Position numbers and translations under genes: made by a program | Origin: a virus | Direction: 5' to 3' (one strand) | Virus record (IMG/VR): IMGVR_UViG_3300030328_004377 | Location: 1 to 22,767 of that record | DNA length: 22,767 nucleotides | Notes under the pieces: generated by a model | Databases searched by the model: none | What the model was told of the DNA's origin: nothing | Seen by the model: only the letters and a program-made list of their open reading frames with translations | Part shown: positions 5,985 through 12,953 of the stretch, one piece after another | How the letters are laid out: the number at the start of each line of letters is the position of its first letter | How positions within the stretch are numbered: position 1 is the stretch's first letter

Positions 5985-6466
5985 GGCTTTTTTTTGTTTG
6001 GGTTGTTCTTTGGCCCTATTTCCCTAAGGGTATTACGTATTTCTGTTCTATCAGCTTTCTTAGCAGCAGCGCTTTTATTCCCAGTGTTTTTACTTGCGTT
6101 TCTCTTTGGGCCAGCAGAAGGTTTTTTGTTTCTATTTGAATTAGATTTAGGTAAAATATTAGGTGCCCAATTAAATGAGGGAGAAAGTCCTCCACTATGT
6201 TGTCTAGCTGCGTCAATTTCTAAAGCTCTGAGTCTTTCGTTTATTTGCTTTATCTCTTCTGTAAGGACTTGTTTATTATGAAGTACATTCATTTCAGTCA
6301 TTTTTTTATCCATTTGAATTAAATGCTGATTTAGTTTATCAAATTCAGCCTTACTGGGAAAAAGGGTTTGAAGATATGTTAAAAGAGCTAAGCCTATAAT
6401 AGGAGCTACTTTAAGGACTATATCTAAATCTGCAAAACTTATTTTATTTTTTGTTTGTTCGGCCAT
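5981..6466 (-). CDS. Membrane protein with a coiled coil and basic tail, 161 residues
   Basis: The start MAEQTKNK at 6466 is 4 bases after the stop of the upstream gene and is preferred to an overlapping start at 6502. One membrane helix (about residues 17-36, VLKVAPIIGLALLTYLQTLF) is followed by a long coiled-coil segment (about 38-83). The last 60 residues are very basic and rich in Asn, Lys, Ser and Ala (KSNSNRNKKPSAGPKRNASK). The basic tail could bind nucleic acid or phospholipid. It shares its layout with the neighbouring 101- and 127-residue proteins. No family is recognised. Confidence 0.68.
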   Translation of the reverse strand: MAEQTKNKISFADLDIVLKVAPIIGLALLTYLQTLFPSKAEFDKLNQHLIQMDKKMTEMNVLHNKQVLTEEIKQINERLRALEIDAARQHSGGLSPSFNWAPNILPKSNSNRNKKPSAGPKRNASKNTGNKSAAAKKADRTEIRNTLREIGPKNNPNKKKP

Positions 6467-6470
6467 GATG

Positions 6471-6776
6471 TTATTGAGTATCGTGTGTTTTTCTGCTAGC
6501 ATTCACTCTTATTGGAATGTTTTGGGACATTTTATCTAGTTTATGATCTAACTTATCGAATCTGTCATGTATGATATCTATAGCGTGTGTTAGGTCATTC
6601 TTAGTCACATAATTTTTAGGTAGTTCTATTGCCATTTCTGTTAGCCTTTTAGTTACCTCATCATGTTTATTCCATAGTTCATCTATGCTGTGGTAAGCTC
6701 TCTTTACTATAAGACCTACCATAAAACCTCCTGCGGCTAATACCCCTTCTATAATATAATGTACCGAATTATCCAT
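6471..6776 (-). CDS. Membrane protein with one helix and a coiled coil, 101 residues
   Basis: An N-terminal membrane helix with small residues (about residues 8-25, IIEGVLAAGGFMVGLIVK) is followed by a helical, heptad-like charged domain (HSIDELWNKHDEVTKRL and HDRFDKLDHKLDKM). This is a typical layout for small phage inner-membrane proteins. The gene is tightly packed between its neighbours, 2 bases after the MscS-like gene. No Shine-Dalgarno sequence is seen. A holin-like or virion-associated role cannot be chosen from sequence alone. Confidence 0.68.
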   Translation of the reverse strand: MDNSVHYIIEGVLAAGGFMVGLIVKRAYHSIDELWNKHDEVTKRLTEMAIELPKNYVTKNDLTHAIDIIHDRFDKLDHKLDKMSQNIPIRVNASRKTHDTQ

Positions 6777-6778
6777 AT

Positions 6779-7225
6779 CTATTTATCTATTTTTGTGTCG
6801 TCTTTTAATTTAGTTATGATCTCAGAAATATTCTCATTAATTTGTCGTTTTTTCTCTTGTTCTTCATAACCCTGTTCTCCCGCTTTATATAAATACGGGT
6901 AAGATCCGTTTTTGGGAAGTTGTTTTTCAATTACAAGTAATTTTAATCTGTCATTTGGAACCAACATCTTAGTTCCACGATCTGACATGTAAAAAATTGT
7001 CTTAAGAAGCCCAACCCGAACTATACGTGCTTGTCTACCAGAGATATAAAGTATATCGTCATTTTTAAAGTCAGATCCAAGCCATATTAAAAAACCCTCA
7101 GCAGCTTTATGGACGGCATCTTTAAAGAGAATTGCTGCAAAAGCAAAAAAGAAAATCCATCCGTATTGGCCCAATAGTTGCTCTATCGCAGCTTGAGCCT
7201 CGGGGGCTATTAATTGTTGATTCAT
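6779..7225 (-). CDS. Minimal MscS-like membrane protein (paralogue A)
   Basis: In this 148-residue protein a hydrophobic helix (about residues 20-38, GQYGWIFFFAFAAILFKDAV) is followed by a small beta domain (NDDILYISGRQARIVRVGLL). A charged helical C-terminus of about 45 residues follows. The stretch from the helix through the beta domain resembles the pore helix (TM3) and beta domain of MscS channels, where the pattern is GD-V-I-G--G-V--I---ST---PN. It is a paralogue of the divergently transcribed gene at 7282, with shared segments GW, FK, DD-Y, GR and RIVRVG. TM1, TM2 and the large C-terminal vestibule of MscS are absent. It could be a small ring-forming membrane protein. Confidence 0.6.
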   Translation of the reverse strand: MNQQLIAPEAQAAIEQLLGQYGWIFFFAFAAILFKDAVHKAAEGFLIWLGSDFKNDDILYISGRQARIVRVGLLKTIFYMSDRGTKMLVPNDRLKLLVIEKQLPKNGSYPYLYKAGEQGYEEQEKKRQINENISEIITKLKDDTKIDK

Positions 7226-7230
7226 ATTTC

Positions 7231-7247
7231 AGTATAAATAATTACAC
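7231..7247. promoter_or_regulatory. Candidate divergent promoter between two MscS-like paralogues
   Basis: The minus strand reads GTGTAATTATTTATACT and leads to the ATG at 7225. The plus strand of the same stretch contains TATAAATA (7233-7240), pointing to the gene at 7282. The element lies in the only gap between the paralogues and may serve both. This is inferred from motif and location. Confidence 0.4.
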
Positions 7248-7265
7248 AGAATATTAGATTAAAAT

Positions 7266-7277
7266 GTGTAATATATA
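7266..7277 (+). promoter_or_regulatory. Recurring GTGTA motif (GTGTAATATATA)
   Basis: The motif ends 4 bases before the ATG at 7282. It is one of the best copies, and its presence makes the upstream in-frame ATG at 7264 an unlikely start. Confidence 0.4.
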
Positions 7278-7281
7278 CCAT

Positions 7282-7599
7282 ATGGAAGATCAAATCGCTA
7301 GTGCCGGTCAAAATTTTATCGGCGAACACGGTTGGTTGTTGCTCGCAGGAGCAGCAGGTATCATTTTCAAAGAGACCATTACTAGTTTTGCAGCGGCAGT
7401 ATCCATGTCTCTCTTTGGCGGTATAAAATCAGATGACGTTTATGTCATGGGTGGAAGAGTCTGTAGAATAGTCAGAGTAGGAATGAGAAGTACTACTTTT
7501 TACTTCAACGACACTAAAACTAAAGTAGATATCGCTAACGAAGATATTAAAGGTTTGAGATTAGAAAAGAAAATCAAACCTATGGATGAAGAAGCTTAA
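7282..7599 (+). CDS. Minimal MscS-like membrane protein (paralogue B)
   Basis: This 105-residue protein has an N-terminal helix GWLLLAGAAGIIFKETITSF (about residues 17-36). SMSLFGGIKSDDVYVMGG and RIVRVGMRSTTFYFND follow. The run matches MscS TM3 and beta domain closely in layout: a Gly/Ala-rich pore helix, a turn before DD-V-V-GG, I-RVG-RST, then an IANEDI segment in place of the usual IPN. The channel's TM1/TM2 sensor helices and C-terminal cage are missing. It is a paralogue of the gene at 6779-7225 on the other strand. The start at MEDQ is preferred over the ATG at 7264, which overlaps the promoter-like motif. Possible roles include a small oligomeric pore or a decoy subunit for host channels (speculative). 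Confidence 0.62.
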   Translation: MEDQIASAGQNFIGEHGWLLLAGAAGIIFKETITSFAAAVSMSLFGGIKSDDVYVMGGRVCRIVRVGMRSTTFYFNDTKTKVDIANEDIKGLRLEKKIKPMDEEA

Positions 7600-7608
7600 T
7601 AAACTATA

Positions 7609-8376
7609 ATGCCAAAAATAAGAGTTGACCAATTGGCCGATTCTCTAGAAGAATTGGATAACCCTAAAGGTAGAGCCTTACAAAGGGAGCCTATAAGACA
7701 TAGAGAGAAGTTTCATATAGAAAACTTTGATTGGACCGATAAACAGAAAGAGTTTATCAAAATTGCTCTAAGTAAAGAGTCTAAAATACTTTTTGCTAAA
7801 GGTCCAGCAGGATGTTCTAAGACCCTATTAAGCGTATATTGCGCTTTACACCTATTGAATGAAGGTAAGGTTTCTGAAATAGTTTACGTTAGATCAGCTG
7901 TAGAAAGCTCTGATTCAAGAATGGGCTTCTTACCGGGAGATGCAGACCAAAAGCTTCATTTTTACAATCTTCCGTTTCTTCATAAACTGGAAGAGTTAGT
8001 ATGTCCTAATGTAATAAAAAAGCTTCAGAAAGACGAAAGAGTCTCAACTTATCCAGTTAATTTTTGTAGAGGTATGAGTTGGAACTCTAAATGTTTAATA
8101 TTTGATGAGTGCCAGAATAGTACTGTAAAAGAAATAGTGACTGTTTTGACTAGATTAGGAATGAGCTCTAAATGTTTCGTCCTAGCAGATCCTGCTCAAA
8201 CAGATTTAAAGAATGGAGCAAGAGGAGGCTTCGAGAAGATACAAGGATTATTTTCAGATAAAGAAAGTAAAAACTTTGGTATTAATACTTTTGAGTTTGA
8301 TGAGTCGGACGTTGTAAGGTCTGAATTAGTCAAATTTTTAGTCACTAAATTCAAAGATGTTACTACTGTAAGTTAA
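7609..8376 (+). CDS. phoH: PhoH-like P-loop ATPase
   Basis: This 255-residue protein has a clear PhoH domain. Walker A is GPAGCSKT (residues 65-72, usually GPAGTGKT), and the PhoH-typical GFLPGD is at 106-111. Walker B is CLIFDECQN (161-169), followed by LADPAQTDL in place of the usual GDP-Q-D. An N-terminal extension of about 40 residues precedes the WTDKQKEFI helix. PhoH proteins are cytoplasmic ATPases common in marine phages. They are linked to phosphate starvation or RNA metabolism, but their role in phages is not settled. The Walker A loop has Cys-Ser in place of Thr-Gly but keeps the catalytic Lys and Thr. The gene begins a plus-strand run. No Shine-Dalgarno sequence is seen. Confidence 0.92.
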   Translation: MPKIRVDQLADSLEELDNPKGRALQREPIRHREKFHIENFDWTDKQKEFIKIALSKESKILFAKGPAGCSKTLLSVYCALHLLNEGKVSEIVYVRSAVESSDSRMGFLPGDADQKLHFYNLPFLHKLEELVCPNVIKKLQKDERVSTYPVNFCRGMSWNSKCLIFDECQNSTVKEIVTVLTRLGMSSKCFVLADPAQTDLKNGARGGFEKIQGLFSDKESKNFGINTFEFDESDVVRSELVKFLVTKFKDVTTVS

Positions 8377-8390
8377 GTTAATAAAGTTTT

Positions 8391-8591
8391 ATGAGTGAAG
8401 AAAAACAATCAACATTAGAAGAAGAATACGCAGTTAAGGAAAATCTCTATTTTTTACTAGAGGCCTTTAAAAAATACTCTATCGACCCTGATATTAAGAA
8501 AATACCAGATCCATACATTACAGCTTTTATAAAGTTGGCTAACTATTACGATAAGAAATATGACGCCAAGCTTGAACTTTGGAAAATTTAG
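8391..8591 (+). CDS. Small hypothetical protein, 66 residues
   Basis: This is a soluble, charged protein, predicted mostly helical (EEEYAVKENLYFLLEAFKKY), with DPYITAFIKLANYYDKKYDA near the C-terminus. No membrane helix or motif is recognised. It lies 14 bases after phoH on the same strand and is probably co-transcribed with it. It ends facing the minus-strand gene at 8597. Function is unknown. Confidence 0.6.
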   Translation: MSEEKQSTLEEEYAVKENLYFLLEAFKKYSIDPDIKKIPDPYITAFIKLANYYDKKYDAKLELWKI

Positions 8592-8596
8592 ATAAT

Positions 8597-8905
8597 CTAT
8601 TTATCTTTTTCGAAGTGCTCTTCTACAACTGTTTGCCTCCAACCGTCCTTATGCAGGATGTTGGTTAGCGTACTGCAGAATCTTCTTACCTTTGTCTCTG
8701 ATACATCCCAAAAGAAGGCATGAAAGATTTCTTCTATCATAACAGCCATCTCCCTTTTCGGGGGTAGATCAGGAGAGACAAGAATCTTAGGGCCTCTGTA
8801 TTCTGGCGGGTCACACAAACCGTCAGCGTTATAGCTATAATGAGGTCTCTTCCTAAAGATCTTATATTTTATCCCATCGTTGTTCGTAAATGTGTAATTA
8901 GACAT
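8597..8905 (-). CDS. Metallopeptidase-like small protein with altered HExxH
   Basis: The 102-residue protein has a short beta-rich N-terminus and then a helix MAVMIEEIFHAFFWDVSE (about residues 53-70). A further helix ends in HKDGWR. The layout resembles small phage zinc-peptidase-like proteins, in which the helix reads HE--HA and is followed by a D-SEE segment. Here the first His is replaced by Glu (E58-E-I-F-H62), so the classic zinc site is incomplete. It may be an inactive or altered relative. The assignment is by pattern and is tentative. It is a lone minus-strand gene, diverging from the zinc-ribbon gene at 8966. Confidence 0.5.
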   Translation of the reverse strand: MSNYTFTNNDGIKYKIFRKRPHYSYNADGLCDPPEYRGPKILVSPDLPPKREMAVMIEEIFHAFFWDVSETKVRRFCSTLTNILHKDGWRQTVVEEHFEKDK

Positions 8906-8965
8906 AACATTTTTTGTGTAAAACGGTATCTAGTTGTAATAACTATCTGCTTAGTTATAAAAGAT

Positions 8966-9289
8966 ATGTCTAAGTTAAAAAAAGTTACTTATTGTAAAAG
9001 CTGCGGTCAATCTAACCCTTGGTCGCTTGATCGTAAGTCTTCTCTAATGCAGAGACCAAAATTTTGTTGTTCTTGTGGTTCTAATTTGCTGACAGGGCAA
9101 AAGCCAGTTGAAAACTTAAACACCGAAGCGGAAACGCACGAAGAAGATGAGGAGATAGTATCAATCTCAAGTAATATACCTCCCTTAGAGTTGGATATGC
9201 AAGCTTGTTACTTTCCGAAAAGAGATTCTCAAGCCTTAGGTAGCTTAGTAAAGCCTGCGAAAGATGCGGGTGAAAATGAAGATACCTAA
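8966..9289 (+). CDS. Zinc-ribbon protein, 107 residues
   Basis: The start is placed at MSKLKK (8966). The longer frame from 8840 would run back through the opposite-strand gene. The N-terminal 40 residues hold two CxxC knuckles, C10-K-S-C13 and C34-C-S-C37, each followed by Gly, which form a probable four-cysteine zinc ribbon. The rest is acidic and probably disordered (NTEAETHEEDEEIVS). It is directly followed by the sigma-factor gene, 5 bases away. It could be a transcription-associated or nucleic-acid-binding protein. That is inferred from the fold and neighbour only. Confidence 0.65.
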   Translation: MSKLKKVTYCKSCGQSNPWSLDRKSSLMQRPKFCCSCGSNLLTGQKPVENLNTEAETHEEDEEIVSISSNIPPLELDMQACYFPKRDSQALGSLVKPAKDAGENEDT

Positions 9290-9294
9290 ACCAC

Positions 9295-9987
9295 ATGCCA
9301 AGAAAAAAGGCTGCAGAAATAAAATTTGAGGATTGTATAGATGTTATTGACCAAGAGATTTCTAAAAGAAGGAATAAATGGACTCTGACCTCTATCGCTT
9401 GGATGGATTTTGACGATATATCTCAAATTCTAAAAATACACATCTATAAAAAATGGCATCTTTACGATGTCACTAAACCTTTAGCTCCTTGGCTAAATAG
9501 GATAATCTCCAACCAGCTTAAAAACTTAATTAGGAATAACTATAGCAATTATTGTAAACCTTGTTTGAAGTGTGCCGCTGCAGAGCCAGATTCTGCATGT
9601 TCAATATACGGAAATCAAGATGATAGATGCCCTCTTTACAAGTCTTGGATGCAGAAGAAGAAATCTGCGTACGACGTCAAAATGGCGTTACCTCTAGAAA
9701 AGCATAAAGAGCAAGTAAACGAAGTTGAAGTTTCTCCAGCTGACATAGAGCTAGGCATAGTTAAGTTGAACAGAAAATTAAAAGAAATACTAAAACCTAA
9801 CGAGTGGATTGTTTATGAAGGTTTTTATATGTATAACAAAACAGAGCAAGAGATAGCCGAAACTTTAAATTTTAAAACTACTGAAAAGAATAGAACACCG
9901 GGCTACAAACAGATAAAGAATATACAAAAATCTATTATAACTAAAGCTAAGAAGATTTTAGATAGAAACGATTTAGATTGGATATGA
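9295..9987 (+). CDS. Divergent sigma-70-family RNA polymerase sigma factor
   Basis: This 230-residue protein has a region-2-like part: MDFDDISQILKIHIYKKW then PLAPWLNRIISNQLKNLIRN (about residues 37-81). The C-terminal region-4-like HTH reads YNKTEQEIAETLNFK (about 180-194) and is followed by a basic helix. Between them is an unusual cysteine-rich insertion, C87-x2-C90-x2-C93 with C102 and C112, that may bind zinc. Two-domain sigma factors of this size redirect host RNA polymerase to phage promoters. It is a candidate reader of the GTGTA motif (inference). Its stop overlaps the oxygenase start (ATGA). No Shine-Dalgarno sequence is seen. The assignment rests on pattern, not on a search. Confidence 0.68.
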   Translation: MPRKKAAEIKFEDCIDVIDQEISKRRNKWTLTSIAWMDFDDISQILKIHIYKKWHLYDVTKPLAPWLNRIISNQLKNLIRNNYSNYCKPCLKCAAAEPDSACSIYGNQDDRCPLYKSWMQKKKSAYDVKMALPLEKHKEQVNEVEVSPADIELGIVKLNRKLKEILKPNEWIVYEGFYMYNKTEQEIAETLNFKTTEKNRTPGYKQIKNIQKSIITKAKKILDRNDLDWI

Positions 9988-10928
9988 TTGATATACCTGA
10001 GTTAAAGAATACTGTCTCTATTGGAGACGGAGGCTTCATCCAAAATTTCTCAAAAGAGGATGCCGAAAGAGTCATGAGTAGTATCGTGACTAGGTCTTTG
10101 AGATACCCAATAAGTAGTAAAGTTATAAGAGCTCAAAAAGAAAACTCTTCAGAGTTAAGATCAAAAGGCTGGCTAAAACTAGAAGGAGCGTTATCTGACA
10201 AATTAGGTACTATAGATTTGATTAGTGAAAGGTTGAATCATATACTTGATGGAGGAAAAATTGACGCTGTCTCAGATTTAGGAAGACAAGTTGGAGAAGA
10301 AGAAGTAACTACTTTTAATCAATCTGAAGCAAGAGATAATCAGTTATTCCTTTCTGTACCAGAGCCTTTGTATAATGTACCGGAGATATCTGAAATAATA
10401 TTTCATAAAACTCTAATAGGTTTGGCTAAGTCATTTTTTGAATCTATGCCTGCAGTAGGTACTTTAAATTTAAGAAAAAGTTTTGCTAATAACTTAGATA
10501 GCGAAAATACTACATTATTTCATGTTGACCCTAACTCTCCTTATTTTTTTAAAGCTTTTGTATATTTAAAAGATGTTGATTCTGTCGATGACGGACCTTT
10601 TACTTATGTTGAAGGTAGCGTTGATAATAAGCCAGATAATCTTTTAGAAAATTATAGATGGTCAGACAATGAGATAGAGAATTTTTATGGTAAGGATAAA
10701 ATTAAACATTTAACAGCTAAAAAAGGAGATGTGTTATTTGCTATGACTACTGGTTTTCATAAAGGCCAAAAATGTATAAGTAATGATCGAGAGCTATTAA
10801 CTATAGACTATGTTTGCCATCCAGATAGTTGGGACATTAAAAAATCAATGCTTATAAAGAGAGATACTTTTTTAAACCTTAAGCAAGAGGACTTACCCTT
10901 AACAGACTTTTTAACAATATCAGCATGA
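9984..10928 (+). CDS. PhyH-like 2-oxoglutarate/Fe(II) dioxygenase
   Basis: This 314-residue protein, predicted to have the double-stranded beta-helix core, has the iron-binding triad of non-heme dioxygenases. H180-x-D182 lies in TTLFHVDPNSPYF and the distal His259 in GFHKGQKC. Arg269 is a likely 2-oxoglutarate contact. FKAFVYLKDVDSVDDGPF matches the PhyH segment in which the strand after HxD leads to a DGPF/DNGP turn. Such enzymes hydroxylate small molecules, proteins or nucleotides, and the substrate here is unknown. The start at 9984 overlaps the sigma-factor stop by ATGA. The end overlaps the next gene by ATGA, so it is translated as part of a coupled operon leading to the packaging genes. 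Confidence 0.78.
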   Translation: MIDIPELKNTVSIGDGGFIQNFSKEDAERVMSSIVTRSLRYPISSKVIRAQKENSSELRSKGWLKLEGALSDKLGTIDLISERLNHILDGGKIDAVSDLGRQVGEEEVTTFNQSEARDNQLFLSVPEPLYNVPEISEIIFHKTLIGLAKSFFESMPAVGTLNLRKSFANNLDSENTTLFHVDPNSPYFFKAFVYLKDVDSVDDGPFTYVEGSVDNKPDNLLENYRWSDNEIENFYGKDKIKHLTAKKGDVLFAMTTGFHKGQKCISNDRELLTIDYVCHPDSWDIKKSMLIKRDTFLNLKQEDLPLTDFLTISA

Positions 10929-12025
10929 ACGAGTCAACTTTAAGTAACGAACAGAAGTTTGCGCTAACATCAGTTAGGGACAGGTTCCTAGCGGGAGAAG
11001 ATGTAGATATATCTTTAATGCACCTTATCCAAGATGTTGCTGGATTCAAAGGGAAAGATGGAAGAAGCAAAGAAGGCAGAGCAGTAAAATCTTATTTAAG
11101 TGAAATAGACTTTAACGCAATACCGGCTAGCGAATACCAAAAAGTTGAAAAGCCAGAGCTATCAGAAGAGCAAAAAGAATTTATTTCTAACCATAGAGGC
11201 ACAATGAAGTACGTTGAGATGTCTCGTATAATTTTTGTAGATGAAACTTTAACTAGTTTAAGCGCAGAAACTAGGATGGTGACAGATTACTGCAAAAGCT
11301 TAGAAGGGGAAGACTTTGAAACTCCTGAAGAAGAGCAAGAAAGATTTGAATATAAGCCGCCTAAGCATCCAGACAGAGTCTTAAGTAGGGTTAATAGATT
11401 TGTTCATGATAGTGGTATAGATAAAGATAAGATCACGCCTAGACAGAAGAAAAATTTAGAGAAACTAATGGGTTACCTTCATACCTTTAGGTTCGTTCAC
11501 CAAATAAATAACTACGAACACGAAACAGAGAGAGAGTTGTTCGAATCTTCTTTTGTTAGATATACAAACGATAAGGCAGACTTAACTCAAGAAGAAGTTG
11601 ATCAGTATATTGTATTATCTGGAGAAGTAGTAATAGCCTCTAACATACAAAGAAGGGTAGGTAGACTACAAAGGCTACTTGACGATACAGCTAACGATAA
11701 TGAAGGAAGAAGGATTTCAATGAGTTTAGTCGAGGCTATAAGCACAGCACAGAATGAATACAATTCATGCGTTAACAGGCAACATAAACTGTTGAGCGAC
11801 TTAAAGCAAAAAAGAAGTGATAGGTTAAGCAAGCAAGTGCAGGAAAATGCTAGTATACTCAATCTAGTAGAAACTTGGAAAGACGAAGAGAGTAGGAAGG
11901 AACTTATCAAAATGGCAGAACTCAGAAAGAAAGTCGTCCAAGACGAAGTTGAAAAGCTTTCGACTATTGACGATGTAAAAGCTAGAATATTTGGCTTATC
12001 AGAAGAGGAGGCTATAAATGGATAA
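10925..12025 (+). CDS. Putative terminase small subunit / DNA-recognition protein
   Basis: The 366-residue protein is mostly helical and charged. SKEGRAVKSYLSEI (about residues 48-61) resembles a short DNA-binding segment seen in marine-phage proteins next to terminases. MKYVEMSRIIFVDETLTSL (about 93-111) could be a helix-turn-helix. The C-terminal half contains long coiled-coil stretches (RQHKLLSDLKQKRSDRLSKQ). Position supports the call: it lies two genes before the large terminase and overlaps both neighbours. It is larger than most small terminases, and homology is not established. It could instead be a DNA-binding protein of another kind. Confidence 0.5.
   Translation: MNESTLSNEQKFALTSVRDRFLAGEDVDISLMHLIQDVAGFKGKDGRSKEGRAVKSYLSEIDFNAIPASEYQKVEKPELSEEQKEFISNHRGTMKYVEMSRIIFVDETLTSLSAETRMVTDYCKSLEGEDFETPEEEQERFEYKPPKHPDRVLSRVNRFVHDSGIDKDKITPRQKKNLEKLMGYLHTFRFVHQINNYEHETERELFESSFVRYTNDKADLTQEEVDQYIVLSGEVVIASNIQRRVGRLQRLLDDTANDNEGRRISMSLVEAISTAQNEYNSCVNRQHKLLSDLKQKRSDRLSKQVQENASILNLVETWKDEESRKELIKMAELRKKVVQDEVEKLSTIDDVKARIFGLSEEEAING
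12006..12011 (+). promoter_or_regulatory. Strong Shine-Dalgarno site (AGGAGG) for the ERCC4 nuclease gene
   Basis: AGGAGG lies 6 bases before the ATG at 12018, inside the end of the upstream gene. It is one of few strong ribosome sites in the window and fixes this start. Confidence 0.8.
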
Positions 12026-12953
12026 TACTGAGTTTGTCTGCAAAGTAGACGGAGAAAAATTTGAGACAGAAAAGCAACTACACATGCATTTGCGCAAACA
12101 TAAAATGCGCATGGCTGAGTATTACCAAAAATTTTACCCACGAAGGGATTTACTTACAGGAGATTTAATTAAATTTAAAAACAAAGCTCATTACTTTGCT
12201 AATTATTTTAATTCCAGACCTAATATGAAAAAGTATCTTGAGTCTGCTCCTGAAGGAGAAGCTAGGGACTTTTGTACTCAAGTTATTAAAGACAGAATAG
12301 AAAGGAGGAGTATTAAATATTCCCCTACTCAAGTAGAGATGAGGTCTTCAATGATGCCTCCAATATTCTACTATCAAAAACTTTTTGGTAACTATTATAA
12401 TCTTTGCGAAGAGTTAGGCCTTTTAGCTAGATTCAAAAATACACCTAAAAGTAAAATAAATGAGAGCATAGAAGAGGGCTTTGAAATTGTCGTAGATACA
12501 AGAGAACAAAAGCCTTTGAATATAAACTATGGCACAAGAAGAGAAGGTTTAAAATTTGCTGACTACTGGCTTGACAAAGAAGATAATAAATGCTATGTAG
12601 AAAGAAAAGAGACAAAAGATTTTATAGGTACGTTTACTGGAGGCTGCGAAAGGTTTTCTAGAGAATTAGAAAGAGCCAAAGAGAAAGACTCTTATGTGGT
12701 AGTTGTGGTAGAAAATTCTCTTGACAACATGATGAAGTTTAATTATTTAAAATACGTTACAAAGAAAATTCAAGTTACTCCAGAGTTTGTTATGAGGAAC
12801 GTTAGAGATATTATACAAAAGCATGACAACGTTCAATTTTTATTTGCAAAAGGCAGAACTGAAGCTACTAGGCTGACTAGAAAACTTTTTTTCTGTGGTG
12901 AAAACTACAAGAACGTAGATCTTCAGCTAGCTTATGATATGGATTTATTGTAA
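12018..12953 (+). CDS. ERCC4-type nuclease with N-terminal zinc-finger-like segment
   Basis: In this 311-residue protein, residues 8-28 (CKVDGEKFETEKQLHMHLRKH) look like a degenerate C2H2/MucR-type finger, with the second Cys missing. They are followed by AEYYQKF, a motif often next to such fingers. The C-terminal half is an ERCC4 nuclease: VVDTREQKPL (158-167), then FADYWL with Asp182, then YVERKETKD (193-201). This is the ERK-x3-D active-site signature. Such nucleases cut branched or flap DNA. In the position just before the large terminase it may process replication intermediates for packaging (inference). The stop codon overlaps the terminase start (TAATG). A strong AGGAGG precedes the start. 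Confidence 0.8.
   Translation: MDNTEFVCKVDGEKFETEKQLHMHLRKHKMRMAEYYQKFYPRRDLLTGDLIKFKNKAHYFANYFNSRPNMKKYLESAPEGEARDFCTQVIKDRIERRSIKYSPTQVEMRSSMMPPIFYYQKLFGNYYNLCEELGLLARFKNTPKSKINESIEEGFEIVVDTREQKPLNINYGTRREGLKFADYWLDKEDNKCYVERKETKDFIGTFTGGCERFSRELERAKEKDSYVVVVVENSLDNMMKFNYLKYVTKKIQVTPEFVMRNVRDIIQKHDNVQFLFAKGRTEATRLTRKLFFCGENYKNVDLQLAYDMDLL

Noticed and set aside
5994-6281. Hydrophobic plus-strand frame resembling a membrane protein
   Set aside because: It is antisense to the basic coiled-coil protein. Antisense of Lys/Asn-rich coding gives Phe/Leu-rich frames.
11602-12141. Long minus-strand open frame (179 residues)
   Set aside because: It lies opposite the putative small terminase and the start of the nuclease gene, has a Ser/Leu/Cys-rich shadow composition and no ribosome site.
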